A stretch of DNA of 64,000 nt from Paenibacillus brevis (GTDB lineage Bacteria; Bacillota; Bacilli; Paenibacillales; Paenibacillaceae), in the NCBI RefSeq assembly GCF_018919145.1, contig NZ_JAHLQJ010000019.1, forward strand, positions 18,687-82,686, written 5' to 3'. The notes beneath the pieces are model-generated. The model had not been told where the DNA came from. It saw nothing but the letters and a program-made list of their open reading frames with translations, and searched no databases. Position numbers and translations under genes: made by a program. Positions 33,129 through 42,105 of this stretch are shown piece by piece (positions within the stretch are counted from its first letter, which is position 1; every line of letters begins with the position of its first letter).

Positions 33129-34424
33129 ATGCTGCAATTAGAAAAGTTTGACCTTCCGACGGAAGGCGAGAAAATCGTAATCGAGGGCGGCAAGCTGAAG
33201 GTGCCGAATCAACCTGTAATCCCCTTCATTGAGGGAGACGGAACAGGAAGAGATATCTGGAAGGCATCGAAACGGGTGCTCGATGCAGCGGTGGAGAAGG
33301 CTTACCGCGGCGAGAAAAAAATCGCCTGGTATGAGGTGTTTGCTGGAGAGAAGGCTTTTAATACATACGGAGAATGGCTTCCGAATGATACGCTCGAAGC
33401 GATCCGTGAGTATATTGTAGCCATCAAGGGACCGCTGACTACCCCGATTGGCGGAGGAATCCGCTCATTGAACGTGGCGCTCCGCCAGGAGCTGGACCTG
33501 TATGTATGTCTGCGTCCGGTTCGTTATTTTGACGGCGTACCATCCCCGGTCAAGCGTCCTGAGCTTGTGGATATGGTCATTTTCCGTGAAAATACCGAGG
33601 ATATCTACGCGGGTATTGAATATAAGGAAGGCTCTGAGGAAGTTAAAAAGGTTCTTGCTTTCCTGCAAAATGAGATGGGCGTGAAGAAGATCCGCTTCCC
33701 AGAGACCTCCGGGATCGGGATTAAACCGGTATCGGAGGAAGGCTCCAAGCGCCTCGTTCGTGCGGCGGTGGAATATGCGATCGAGCATAACCGCAAGAGC
33801 GTAACTTTGGTGCATAAAGGAAATATCATGAAGTTCACGGAGGGCGCATTCAAGAACTGGGGCTATGAGGTTGCCGAGGAGGAATTCGGTGACAAGGTAT
33901 TTACCTGGTCCGAATATGACCGTATCAAGGAACAATCCGGAGCGGATGCGGCGAATCAGGCTCAGAAGGAAGCACAGGACGCAGGCAAGATTATTATCAA
34001 GGATGCTATTGCCGATATTGCGCTCCAACAGGTGCTTACCCGTCCGACCGATTTTGATGTTATTGCAACGCTCAACCTGAACGGCGATTATCTGTCCGAT
34101 GCGCTGGCCGCACAGGTTGGAGGAATCGGGATTGCACCGGGTGCGAATATCAACTATGTGACCGGTCATGCGATCTTCGAGGCTACCCATGGCACGGCTC
34201 CGAAATATGCGGATCTGGATGTAGTCAATCCGGGCTCCGTGATTCTGTCCGGCGTCATGCTGCTTGAGCACCTTGGATGGCAGGAAGCAGCCGACTTGAT
34301 CTATAAGGGATTGGAGGCCTCCATCAACAACAAGACGGTTACCTATGATTTTGCCCGCTTGATGGAAGGCGCAACAGAAGTGAAATGTTCCGAATTTGCG
34401 GATCATGTTATAAAAAATATGTAG
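33129..34424 (+). CDS. icd: Isocitrate dehydrogenase, NADP-dependent
   Basis: This 431-residue enzyme oxidatively decarboxylates isocitrate to 2-oxoglutarate. Recognisable blocks are [11 protein letters not shown], the substrate-binding loop [13 protein letters not shown] with the regulatory serine, [52 protein letters not shown] and [19 protein letters not shown]. Size and insertion pattern fit the E. coli/Bacillus NADP-dependent type. AGGAGG lies 11 bases before the ATG. It is separated from citZ by a hairpin and a repeat fragment, so it may have an additional transcript. Confidence 0.96.
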   Translation: MLQLEKFDLPTEGEKIVIEGGKLKVPNQPVIPFIEGDGTGRDIWKASKRVLDAAVEKAYRGEKKIAWYEVFAGEKAFNTYGEWLPNDTLEAIREYIVAIKGPLTTPIGGGIRSLNVALRQELDLYVCLRPVRYFDGVPSPVKRPELVDMVIFRENTEDIYAGIEYKEGSEEVKKVLAFLQNEMGVKKIRFPETSGIGIKPVSEEGSKRLVRAAVEYAIEHNRKSVTLVHKGNIMKFTEGAFKNWGYEVAEEEFGDKVFTWSEYDRIKEQSGADAANQAQKEAQDAGKIIIKDAIADIALQQVLTRPTDFDVIATLNLNGDYLSDALAAQVGGIGIAPGANINYVTGHAIFEATHGTAPKYADLDVVNPGSVILSGVMLLEHLGWQEAADLIYKGLEASINNKTVTYDFARLMEGATEVKCSEFADHVIKNM

Positions 34425-34433
34425 GAGGTCTTC

Positions 34434-35381
34434 ATGAAACGGAAGAAAATTACGGTGGTAGGCGCCGGGTTTACAGGAGCAACCACAGCTCTGATGCTGG
34501 CCCAAAGAGAACTAGGAGACGTTGTTCTGCTTGATATTCCCCAACTGGAGAACCCGACAAAGGGCAAGGCGCTCGATATGTTGGAGGCCAGTCCGGTACA
34601 AGGCTTTGACAGTCAAATTACCGGAACATCTTCATATGAGGATGCTGCGGATTCTGACATCGTGATTATTACAGCAGGGATTGCCCGCAAGCCGGGAATG
34701 AGCCGGGATGATCTGGTTCATACCAACGCGGGAATTGTAACTTCCGTTTGTGAAAATGTTAAGAAGTATTGCCCGGATTCCATCGTGATTATTCTTAGCA
34801 ACCCGGTGGATGCCATGACTTATGCCGCTTATCAGGCGCTTGGATTTCCCAAGAACCGCGTCATCGGCCAGTCCGGTGTACTGGATACAGCCCGCTACTG
34901 TACATTCATAGCCCAGGAGCTGAATGTCTCGGTGGAGGATGTGAGAGGCTTCGTGCTGGGCGGCCATGGAGATGATATGGTGCCTCTGGTCCGTTATTCC
35001 AGTGTGGGCGGCATTCCGATCGATACCTTGATTTCCAAGGAGAGAATCGAGGAAATTGTTCAGCGTACACGTGTGGGCGGCGGCGAGATCGTCAATCTCC
35101 TTGGCAACGGCAGCGCCTATTACGCCCCGGCAGCATCGCTGGTTCAGATGACGGAAGCGATTCTGAAGGACAAGAAGCGCATCTTGCCGGTGATTGCCCT
35201 GCTTGAAGGAGAATACGGCTATGATGGTCTGTTCCTTGGAGTTCCGGTCACGCTTGGCGGAGCCGGAATTGAAAAAGTCTTCGAGCTTGAGCTCACTTCG
35301 GAAGAGAAGGCGGCATTGGATAAATCTGCGGACTCCGTGCGTACAGTCATTGCTGTTGTCGAGAGCAAAGCAGGCGCTTGA
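34434..35381 (+). CDS. mdh: Malate dehydrogenase
   Basis: This 315-residue LDH-like malate dehydrogenase interconverts malate and oxaloacetate with NAD. The Rossmann loop is [16 protein letters not shown]. The substrate loop [12 protein letters not shown] carries the arginines typical of MDH, followed by [28 protein letters not shown] and the active-site histidine segment [18 protein letters not shown] straddles the icd stop, so icd and mdh are coupled. A long terminator follows. Confidence 0.96.
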   Translation: MKRKKITVVGAGFTGATTALMLAQRELGDVVLLDIPQLENPTKGKALDMLEASPVQGFDSQITGTSSYEDAADSDIVIITAGIARKPGMSRDDLVHTNAGIVTSVCENVKKYCPDSIVIILSNPVDAMTYAAYQALGFPKNRVIGQSGVLDTARYCTFIAQELNVSVEDVRGFVLGGHGDDMVPLVRYSSVGGIPIDTLISKERIEEIVQRTRVGGGEIVNLLGNGSAYYAPAASLVQMTEAILKDKKRILPVIALLEGEYGYDGLFLGVPVTLGGAGIEKVFELELTSEEKAALDKSADSVRTVIAVVESKAGA

Positions 35382-35400
35382 TAGGCTTTGAGGGATTAAG

Positions 35401-35450
35401 AGAAGCTTTCTCCAAGATTTCAGGATCTTGCGGGAAGGCTTCTTTCTTTT
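35401..35450 (+). terminator. Intrinsic terminator after mdh
   Basis: AGAAGCTTTCTCCAAGAT pairs imperfectly with ATCTTGCGGGAAGGCTTCT, followed by TTCTTTT. Confidence 0.8.
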
Positions 35451-35513
35451 ACAGGTAGGAGAAGCTATAATAGATTGTAATAAATCTAATTAACGATGAA
35501 AGGTGGATATGAA

Positions 35514-35945
35514 ATGAACTTTGCGTTTGTTGCAGTCATGTTCTTGCATATTCTAGGCACCCTGGCACTCGGTTTCTATGTGCTTCTGCCCCTTGTGCTC
35601 GGAAAGGTCGGCAAGCTGTCTCCGGCAGCACAGGAAGGCACCGTATCGGCTGTTAAAACCCTGAATACATACGCTCAAATCGGCTTGGTGATTCAGCTGC
35701 TTACGGGCGGATACTTGATGACATTCCGCGACTATTCCGTAACCTGGATGGTTATCGTGTTAGTTCTCTTCCTGGCTATCGGGGCCCTTAGCGGAATGAT
35801 GGGCAAGCCGCTTCGCGTTGCGCTCGAAGGAATTCGTTCGAAGAAGGGATTTCAGGAAGTTGCCGGCAAGCTGCGCGTATTCAGTAGTCTGTTATGCGTA
35901 TGCGTGCTCCTGATCTCTTTCTTTATGGTTTACCGCGCCATTTAA
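35514..35945 (+). CDS. Four-helix membrane protein, unknown function
   Basis: I do not recognise a characterised family. The 143-residue product from ATG 35514 (AAAGGTGG seven bases upstream) has four hydrophobic helices at about 3-28, 50-68, 76-98 and 117-140. A conserved-looking histidine in the first helix (MFLHILG) and short polar loops give it the look of a small DUF2269- or cytochrome-b-like four-helix membrane protein, which is a guess. It lies alone between the mdh terminator and its own terminator. Confidence 0.65.
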   Translation: MNFAFVAVMFLHILGTLALGFYVLLPLVLGKVGKLSPAAQEGTVSAVKTLNTYAQIGLVIQLLTGGYLMTFRDYSVTWMVIVLVLFLAIGALSGMMGKPLRVALEGIRSKKGFQEVAGKLRVFSSLLCVCVLLISFFMVYRAI

Positions 35946-35986
35946 ATTTAAGTTAACGAATCGCAATGCGACATCAGAAACAGGAG

Positions 35987-36033
35987 AGAGGCTGAACGAA
36001 GCGTCAATCATTTGACGTAAGTTCAGCCTCTTT
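35987..36033. terminator. Bidirectional terminator
   Basis: AGAGGCTGAAC and GTTCAGCCTCT form a perfect 11-bp outer stem around an inner CGTCAA/TTGACG hairpin, followed by TTTGTT. It serves the membrane protein gene and the convergent XRE gene. Confidence 0.85.
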
Positions 36034-36034
36034 G

Positions 36035-36382
36035 TTATTCAGATGGGTTCGTATTCAATTCATCCAGGTGTGCAAACATCATTTTCAAAATATCCAGGGC
36101 CAGCTGTTTTTCCTTAGTTGTCCGGTCGAGCATAATCTGACGGATCTGGTTCATGAATTGGTCGTCACTGATGGCGATAGAATCATGGAGCAGGTAATCC
36201 ACCGTTACGCCAAGCTGATTAGCCAGCTTAACCAAGGTGTCCAGGGAAAGGCTCCGTTCTCCTCGTTCAATTTGTCCGATATAGGCATCGGAAACCTCGA
36301 CTTTTTCAGCGAGCTTCTCCTGAGTCCAATTCATTTTGTGGCGTTCTTCCCGAAGTCTTTTGCCTAGTGCATCGTAGTCCAT
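36035..36382 (-). CDS. XRE-family transcriptional regulator
   Basis: This 115-residue protein has a Cro/C1-type helix-turn-helix at about residues 8-62 (LREERHKMNWTQEKLAEKVEVSDAYIGQIERGERS) followed by an acidic helical tail that probably dimerises. Such single-domain regulators often control adjacent genes or developmental switches (SinR-like). The divergent neighbour is the glycosyltransferase-like gene, whose promoter lies 70 bp away, so it is the most obvious candidate target. That link is inference only. Confidence 0.82.
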   Translation of the reverse strand: MDYDALGKRLREERHKMNWTQEKLAEKVEVSDAYIGQIERGERSLSLDTLVKLANQLGVTVDYLLHDSIAISDDQFMNQIRQIMLDRTTKEKQLALDILKMMFAHLDELNTNPSE

Positions 36383-36451
36383 AGTTCCCCTCCTGTATTT
36401 ACCATAGATAGAATAGCCGTCAAAGATAATAAACTAAATGTTTTGTTTTTC

Positions 36452-36480
36452 TTTACTGACAGCATTAATTGGGTTATTAT
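36452..36480 (+). promoter_or_regulatory. SigA-type promoter of the glycosyltransferase-like gene
   Basis: TTTACT at 36452-36457 and TATTAT at 36475-36480 are 17 bp apart. The promoter lies inside the longest open frame, which supports the downstream start at 36506. Confidence 0.65.
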
Positions 36481-36505
36481 GGAATTGGTAGAAAGGGGAA
36501 GAGGT

Positions 36506-37390
36506 ATGACTTTGAACTGTAATATTTCTATTATTTTTACAGTGAAGAACGCTGGAATTGGCTTATACATGACGATGGAATCACTCAAGGTGACGCGAAC
36601 GCGTCTTCCTTATGAAGTCATTATTGTCGATGAGGGCTCGATTGACGGCTGCTGCGACTTTCTAATGTATTATCATTTTCCAAGTCCTCTGAAAATATTA
36701 AAGGGCCGGGAGGGAATTCCGTCCCGCAATCTGGCAGCTGCTCATGCCTCGGGGCAGGTCATTATATTCTGCAGCTCCAGTTTGTACTTCGAGGATGACT
36801 GTCTGGAGTTGCTATCCAGACGCATTATGGACGGAGAAGTCGAGGCTCAGTCCCCTCGGATAACCGTACAGGCGCATGCGGGCAGCAGCAAGAGCCTGGA
36901 GGGCTGCGGAGGGATCCTTGGTTCATTCTCCACCTATCCGTTGCTTTATGAAGGAAGCGATGAATTATGCTGGCTGTCGCCGGATTGCTGGGCCGTGAGT
37001 CTTCAACGCTTCCGTGACCTTGGAGGCGTCGAGGACGGGTTCAGCAGCAAGGACCTGGAGACGGCCGAATTCTCTATAAGATTATGGTTGTCGGGCGGCA
37101 GCTGCAGAATACAGGAGAAAGCAACTTTGACTGCGGTCTACAGGCCTCAATTTTCATATGAGACGGAAAGTTATCGATGGGAGGATGATCTGCTGCTGCT
37201 ATCCCATTTGCATTTATCTGATGAGAACATACATAAGTGTCGACAGCTGGTTCTGCAGTGTTCAGGCCCGGAGGTATTGCAGCATGAGAGAGAGATTGTG
37301 AGGATGGCCGCTTCGTCTCGCTATAAATATGCGTCCCGCCGCAAAAGGGAGGATTCCTGGTTGTTCAGCCGGTTCAAGGTGGGGGTATAA
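36506..37390 (+). CDS. Degenerate GT2-type glycosyltransferase-like protein
   Basis: The 294-residue product from ATG 36506 (GGGGAAGAGGT upstream) has the N-terminal GT-A fold: NISIIFTVKNAGIGLYMTMESL, YEVIIVDEGSIDGC, then SRNLAAAHASGQVIIFCSSSLYF. In active GT2 enzymes the last segment ends in a DxD-type motif that binds the metal-nucleotide sugar; here it reads SSS. A later GGVEDGFSSKDLETAEFSIRLW stretch resembles the usual acceptor and ED-box region. It may be a catalytically altered or inactive transferase. No sugar-pathway genes are adjacent. Confidence 0.72.
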   Translation: MTLNCNISIIFTVKNAGIGLYMTMESLKVTRTRLPYEVIIVDEGSIDGCCDFLMYYHFPSPLKILKGREGIPSRNLAAAHASGQVIIFCSSSLYFEDDCLELLSRRIMDGEVEAQSPRITVQAHAGSSKSLEGCGGILGSFSTYPLLYEGSDELCWLSPDCWAVSLQRFRDLGGVEDGFSSKDLETAEFSIRLWLSGGSCRIQEKATLTAVYRPQFSYETESYRWEDDLLLLSHLHLSDENIHKCRQLVLQCSGPEVLQHEREIVRMAASSRYKYASRRKREDSWLFSRFKVGV

Positions 37391-37527
37391 TACTTCTGTT
37401 GTTTGGTTTGCGGCCTGCGGTGGTAATTTACATTTTGAAACGGAAAGCACCTTAAGCATAAGTTTTGTGTGCAGGCCCATCCTAAGAGGTGGATTTCAAA
37501 ATTGTATGATGGAAGGAGATTACACCC

Positions 37528-38397
37528 ATGTCAGGAAACGGACAGACCAAACAAACAATGCCTCCTCAGCATCAAGACAGACAGCCCGGAATTGAATCGA
37601 AAATGAATCCTCAACCCGAATATGAAGGAAACTATCTTGCATCCGGCAAGCTTCGCCGAAAGGTTGCTTTGATAACAGGCGGAGACAGTGGAATCGGAAG
37701 AGCCGTCGCGGTAGCCTATGCCAAAGAAGGGGCTGACGTAGCCATTGTATACCTGAATGAGCACGGCGATGCCGAGAAGACTAAAGCAGAGGTCGAGCAG
37801 GAAGGGCGTAAATGTGTTCTGATTCCCGGAGATGTCGGGGAAGAGAGCTTTGCGGCTAAAGCAGTCAAGCAAACGGTAGAGGAGCTTGGAGGGCTGGATA
37901 TTCTGGTGAACAATGCAGCGGAGCAGCATCCCCAGCCAGGGATTGAAGATATTACCGCCGAGCAATTGGAGCGGACGTTCCGTACCAATATTTTCTCCAT
38001 GTTCTATTTTGTGAATGCTGCGATGCCTCATTTGAGCAAGGGCAGCGCTATTATCAACACCGCATCGATTACAGCTTATCGGGGCAACCCGTCGCTAATC
38101 GATTATTCTTCGACCAAGGGGGCGATCGTCAGCTTCACTCGGGCCTTGTCCATGAATATTGTCGGAAAGACCGGAATTCGAGTGAATGCGGTCGCGCCAG
38201 GCCCGATCTGGACACCATTGATCCCTTCGACATTCGATGCGGAGCAGGTCTCCAAGTTCGGGGGAGATACGCCAATGCAGCGCCCGGGACAGCCGGAAGA
38301 GCTGGCTCCAGCCTATGTATATCTCGCTTGTGATGACTCCTCTTACATGAGCGGCCAGGTGCTTCACATCAATGGCGGAGAGGTAGTTAACGGATAG
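37528..38397 (+). CDS. Short-chain dehydrogenase (general stress protein 39-like)
   Basis: This 289-residue SDR resembles B. subtilis YdaD/YhdF/YhxC. A polar N-terminal extension of about 40 residues rich in Gln and Pro precedes the Rossmann TGGDSGIGRAVA motif. The NNAAEQ motif, catalytic serine (NTASITAY) and YSSTKGAIVSFTRAL (YxxxK) are intact, and the protein ends in GQVLHINGGE. The cofactor is NAD(P)H; the substrate is unknown. Related Bacillus genes are SigB stress genes. I looked for a SigB promoter upstream and found only a poor match. Confidence 0.88.
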   Translation: MSGNGQTKQTMPPQHQDRQPGIESKMNPQPEYEGNYLASGKLRRKVALITGGDSGIGRAVAVAYAKEGADVAIVYLNEHGDAEKTKAEVEQEGRKCVLIPGDVGEESFAAKAVKQTVEELGGLDILVNNAAEQHPQPGIEDITAEQLERTFRTNIFSMFYFVNAAMPHLSKGSAIINTASITAYRGNPSLIDYSSTKGAIVSFTRALSMNIVGKTGIRVNAVAPGPIWTPLIPSTFDAEQVSKFGGDTPMQRPGQPEELAPAYVYLACDDSSYMSGQVLHINGGEVVNG

Positions 38398-38400
38398 GCA

Positions 38401-38425
38401 GTTCAAATAGACGACTTATTGAACA
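38401..38425 (+). repeat. Degenerate short copy of the dispersed repeat
   Basis: GTTCAAATAGACGACTTATTGAAC shows the two ends of the long element joined together, with several mismatches. It begins 4 bp after the SDR stop codon. Confidence 0.5.
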
Positions 38426-38446
38426 CGTACTTGGAATATATTCAGC

Positions 38447-38500
38447 AAAAGCTCTCTGCCGGAGTGGGATCAGTCCCATTGAAACGGGTAGGGAGCTTTT
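38447..38500 (+). terminator. Terminator-like hairpin after the SDR gene
   Basis: AAAAGCTCTCTGCC pairs over 14 positions (including G-T) with GGTAGGGAGCTTTT around an inner GGGA/TCCC hairpin. The T tract is short. Confidence 0.65.
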
Positions 38501-38598
38501 GAAATTTGTATATTATTTGAACATTCATTTTGTTACCATGATATTATAAAACTAACGATAGACATATCCAAAAAGATGTGAGAGGAGATCTTTGGCAT

Positions 38599-40176
38599 AT
38601 GGGTAAATACGAAGAAAGTGTATATCGGTTAATTGTTGAAACCTCCACCAATCTGCCCGGAGACGTGCGGAGAGCGGTTCAAGAAGGCAAAAACAAGGAA
38701 AATCGGGGAACGAGAGCCGGACTTGCCCTATCGACGATTGCTGATAATATTACCATGGCTGAGGAGCAGGTATCTCCGATTTGTCAGGATACCGGGATGC
38801 CGACATTCCTCATACATACACCGGTTTTGGTTAATCAGCTTGAGTTGAAACGCGATATTAAGGCTGCCATTACCCGGGCAACGAAGGAGGGCAAGCTGCG
38901 TCCGAATTCGGTGGATTCCTTAACCGGAGAGAACAGCGGCGATAACCTGGGACCGGGCACACCGGTGTTTCATTTTGAACAATGGGAAGAGGATTATATT
39001 GATCTGCGGCTGATCTTGAAAGGGGGAGGCTGTGAGAACAAAAATATTCAATACAGCCTTCCGGCAGAGCTGGATGGGCTGGGAAAAGCCGGACGGGATC
39101 TGGACGGAGTGCGGAAATGCATCCTGCATGCGATCTATCAGGCTCAAGGACAGGGCTGTAGCGCCGGTTTTATCGGGGTGGGGATCGGAGGCGACCGTAC
39201 CACGGGTTATGAGCTGGCAAAGCAGCAACTGTTCCGTGAAGTGGATGATGTGAATCCTCATCCGGATCTGGCCCGGTTGGAAGAATATATCATGGAGACG
39301 GGGAACCAGCTCGGCATTGGCACGATGGGCTTTGGCGGTGAAGTGACCCTGCTGGGCTGCAAGATCGGTGCAGCAAACCGGCTTCCGGCAAGCTTTTTCG
39401 TCTCCGTGGCCTATAATTGCTGGGCATTCCGTCGTCAAGGCATCAAGCTGTCGCCGGATACTGGAGAACTGCTCGCTTGGTTGTATCCGGAAGGAAGCGA
39501 GTTCGGAATGGACCAGGAGGAAGCGGCATCGTCACAGCAAGCAGAGGACAATGCGGAAGTGCAAGCACCTACAACTGGAGAATCTGCGCAAGGGACCCGG
39601 GAGGTTTATTTGCAGACCCCGATTACCGAGGAGCAGATACGCTCTTTGCGGGTAGGAGATGTTGTCATTATCCAGGGAGAAATGCATACCGGCAGAGATG
39701 CCCTTCATAAATACTTGATCGACCATGACGCACCAATTGATCTGAACGGAGCGGTCATTTATCATTGCGGCCCTGTTATGCTCAAGGATGAAGAGGGCTG
39801 GCATGTTAAGGCGGCCGGTCCTACAACGAGTATTCGTGAGGAGCCGTACCAGGGAGATATCATCAAGAAGTTCGGCATTCGCGCCGTGATCGGTAAGGGC
39901 GGCATGGGCAAGCGTACTTTGGCAGCTCTTCAGGAGCACGGGGCGGTCTACTTGAATGCGATTGGCGGAGCAGCCCAGTACTATGCCAAGTGTTTTAAAA
40001 AAGTAAATGGCGTGGACTTTATGGAATTTGGCATTCCGGAAGCGATGTGGCACCTCGAGGTGGAAGGCTTTGCGGCCATAGTTACTATGGATTCGCATGG
40101 GAACAGCCTCCACGCCGGCGTAGAGCAAGCATCCCTGGAGAAGCTGTCGATGTTTAAGGAAGCGGTGTTCCAATAA
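38599..40176 (+). CDS. Fumarate hydratase, class I (iron-sulfur)
   Basis: This 525-residue fused enzyme starts MGKYEESVYRLIVETSTNLP with GAGGAG 11 bases upstream. The alpha part (about 1-295) contains the three cluster cysteines in PICQDTGMPTF, LILKGGGCENKN and LLGCKIGAANRLP. A Gln/Glu-rich linker follows (about 305-345). The beta part has VVIIQGEMHTGRDALHKYL, YHCGPVMLK and GKGGMGKRTLAAL. Class I fumarases use an oxygen-sensitive 4Fe-4S cluster to interconvert fumarate and malate. Its stop is 1 bp before phoR. Confidence 0.9.
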   Translation: MGKYEESVYRLIVETSTNLPGDVRRAVQEGKNKENRGTRAGLALSTIADNITMAEEQVSPICQDTGMPTFLIHTPVLVNQLELKRDIKAAITRATKEGKLRPNSVDSLTGENSGDNLGPGTPVFHFEQWEEDYIDLRLILKGGGCENKNIQYSLPAELDGLGKAGRDLDGVRKCILHAIYQAQGQGCSAGFIGVGIGGDRTTGYELAKQQLFREVDDVNPHPDLARLEEYIMETGNQLGIGTMGFGGEVTLLGCKIGAANRLPASFFVSVAYNCWAFRRQGIKLSPDTGELLAWLYPEGSEFGMDQEEAASSQQAEDNAEVQAPTTGESAQGTREVYLQTPITEEQIRSLRVGDVVIIQGEMHTGRDALHKYLIDHDAPIDLNGAVIYHCGPVMLKDEEGWHVKAAGPTTSIREEPYQGDIIKKFGIRAVIGKGGMGKRTLAALQEHGAVYLNAIGGAAQYYAKCFKKVNGVDFMEFGIPEAMWHLEVEGFAAIVTMDSHGNSLHAGVEQASLEKLSMFKEAVFQ

Positions 40177-40177
40177 A

Positions 40178-41986
40178 ATGAGGACTTTTCGCAGACGACT
40201 TACGCTAATCATGATGAGCCTGGTCGGCATTTCGATGCTGGCAGCCGGAGTTACAATGGCTCAAGTCTATAAGGACTCGCATATACGCGCATTAAAAGAA
40301 AATATGGCCCGGGAGATTTTACTGCTGGAGAGCACCTTTGATTTTTTACCGATGGATAGTGCCGAAGCATCCGACTATTACACGGCAAAAGCCCGCGAAT
40401 TGGAGGACGTAACCGATTCCCGGGTAACCTTCATCATGCGGGACGGAACCGTTGTTGGGGATTCCGAAATGACTTCCGAGGAAATGGACAATCATGCGCA
40501 CCGGGAGGAAATTGAATCCTCTGCAAGTGATAAGATCGGCAGTGCTATCCGCTACAGTGAGACCATCGGCGAGGATATGCTCTACGTGGCGCATGGGGTT
40601 ACTTCAGCGAACGGGAACTTCGACGGGTTTATCCGGCTGTCTATGAGTCTGGCTGCGGTAGGACAGGAAATGAATAAGGGCTGGTACTATATGGGCGCAG
40701 GGTTAATGATTCTGTTCCTGGTGGCAGCCTTCGTCAGCTTTCGGGTAGCGGCGGGATTGACCAGGCCTCTGGAGAAGATCACTCGCGTTGCAAACCGGAT
40801 ATCCCGCTTGGAATATGATGCGAGAGTGGACTTGTACCGACGGGATGAGATCGGGCAGCTTGGAGCAGCGATTAATGGGATGGCCGACAGCCTTCAACAG
40901 CAGCTTAAGGTCATTCGCGATAACGAGGAATTGATGGAAAGTGTCCTTGCCAATATGACCGGGGGGATCATTATGATCGACAGCACAGGCAATATTGCCC
41001 TGCTCAACCGGGTAGCGGAGAAGATTATGCATGTCAGCTCTGATCAGATTCAAGGGAAATCGTATCAGGTTTTGAAGCGGAATTACGAGCTGCTCAAGTT
41101 TGTTGAGGAAGGAATTACGCGTCAGGAATTTCTTCGCGAGGAGCGAACGATCTACAATCCCGAGGAGCGGATTCTTCAACTGGATGCAGTTCCGATGTTC
41201 GAGGACGACGACAGTTACAAAGGATTGCTGGTGCATCTGCAGGATGTCACGGAAATTCGCCGGCTGGAAAGGATGCGCAGTGAGTTTGTCGCCAATGTAT
41301 CCCATGAATTGAAGACCCCGATTGCTGCAGTCAAAGGCTTTGCCGAGACGCTGCTTGCCGGCGGGGTAGCGGATAAGGAGACGGAGCGATCCTTCCTCCA
41401 GATTATTCATGATGAAGGAGAACGCTTGAATCGCTTGATCGGTGATATTCTGGAACTGTCGAAGATCGAATCCAAGCGCGCGCCGCTAGAATATGCTCCC
41501 GTTCACCTCAAGGACTTGTTCGACAACATCATTGAAATGCTCGGCTCTTCAGCCGCGAAGAAGAATATTAGTCTCAATCATTACATTCCCGAGCATTTAT
41601 TTATGGAGGGAGACGAGGACCGGCTTCGGCAGATTTTCGTTAATCTGCTGTCAAATGCGATCAGCTACACGCAGGAAGGCGGGAAGGTCAGAATTGACTG
41701 CGAGATCACAGGAACACCGGACGAGGAAAAGATCGCGATTACCATTAATGATACCGGAATCGGAATCCCCAAGAAGGACTTGCCGCGAATATTCGAGCGC
41801 TTCTATCGTGTAGATAAGGCCCGCTCACGCAGCTCAGGCGGTACAGGATTAGGTCTTTCTATCGTTAAGCATCTTGTTGAGCTGCATCAGGGTACAATAA
41901 GGGTGGAGAGTAAAATCGGGGAAGGATCTTCGTTCACCCTGGAGCTTCCGATTATGCAGCAAAACCCGGGGACAGACCCGATTTGA
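40178..41986 (+). CDS. phoR: Phosphate sensor histidine kinase PhoR
   Basis: This 602-residue membrane kinase has TM1 (about 8-30), an extracytoplasmic sensor region (31-168), TM2 (169-192), HAMP (193-245), PAS (250-355), a HisKA domain with the phospho-acceptor His376 in VANVSHELKTP, and an HATPase domain (FVNLLSNAISYT, DTGIGIPKKDLPRIFERFYR, GGTGLGLSIVK). Position between mdh and polA and the following phoP identify it as PhoR. No ribosome site is evident before the ATG, which lies 1 bp after the fumarase stop, so translation may be coupled to it. In B. subtilis phoP precedes phoR; here the order is reversed. Confidence 0.87.
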   Translation: MRTFRRRLTLIMMSLVGISMLAAGVTMAQVYKDSHIRALKENMAREILLLESTFDFLPMDSAEASDYYTAKARELEDVTDSRVTFIMRDGTVVGDSEMTSEEMDNHAHREEIESSASDKIGSAIRYSETIGEDMLYVAHGVTSANGNFDGFIRLSMSLAAVGQEMNKGWYYMGAGLMILFLVAAFVSFRVAAGLTRPLEKITRVANRISRLEYDARVDLYRRDEIGQLGAAINGMADSLQQQLKVIRDNEELMESVLANMTGGIIMIDSTGNIALLNRVAEKIMHVSSDQIQGKSYQVLKRNYELLKFVEEGITRQEFLREERTIYNPEERILQLDAVPMFEDDDSYKGLLVHLQDVTEIRRLERMRSEFVANVSHELKTPIAAVKGFAETLLAGGVADKETERSFLQIIHDEGERLNRLIGDILELSKIESKRAPLEYAPVHLKDLFDNIIEMLGSSAAKKNISLNHYIPEHLFMEGDEDRLRQIFVNLLSNAISYTQEGGKVRIDCEITGTPDEEKIAITINDTGIGIPKKDLPRIFERFYRVDKARSRSSGGTGLGLSIVKHLVELHQGTIRVESKIGEGSSFTLELPIMQQNPGTDPI

Positions 41987-42010
41987 TGAATGCAGAGAGT
42001 TCTTGAGCAT

Positions 42011-42038
42011 TTTACACGCCGTTAACATTTCCGTGATA
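42011..42038 (+). promoter_or_regulatory. Pho box upstream of phoP
   Basis: TTTACA (42011), TTAACA (42022) and a weaker GTGATA (42033) occur with an exact 11-bp period, the geometry of PhoP-P binding sites (TTAACA-like repeats with about 5-bp spacers). It suggests autoregulation of phoP separately from phoR. Confidence 0.8.
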
Positions 42039-42105
42039 TGCTTGGCTTGTTCAGCGTTTTGTCTATGGCAAAGCGACAGGTTGAATAAAAGAAGGGGGAA
42101 CCAGC

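Noticed and set aside
33465..34505. 346-codon minus-strand frame spanning icd and mdh
   Set aside because: It crosses a gene boundary opposite two certain genes and has no family features.
37391..37527. SigB-type promoter before the SDR gene
   Set aside because: A GTTT and a GGTAAT-like sequence exist, but neither spacing nor -10 matches GTTTAA-N12-15-GGGTAT well.
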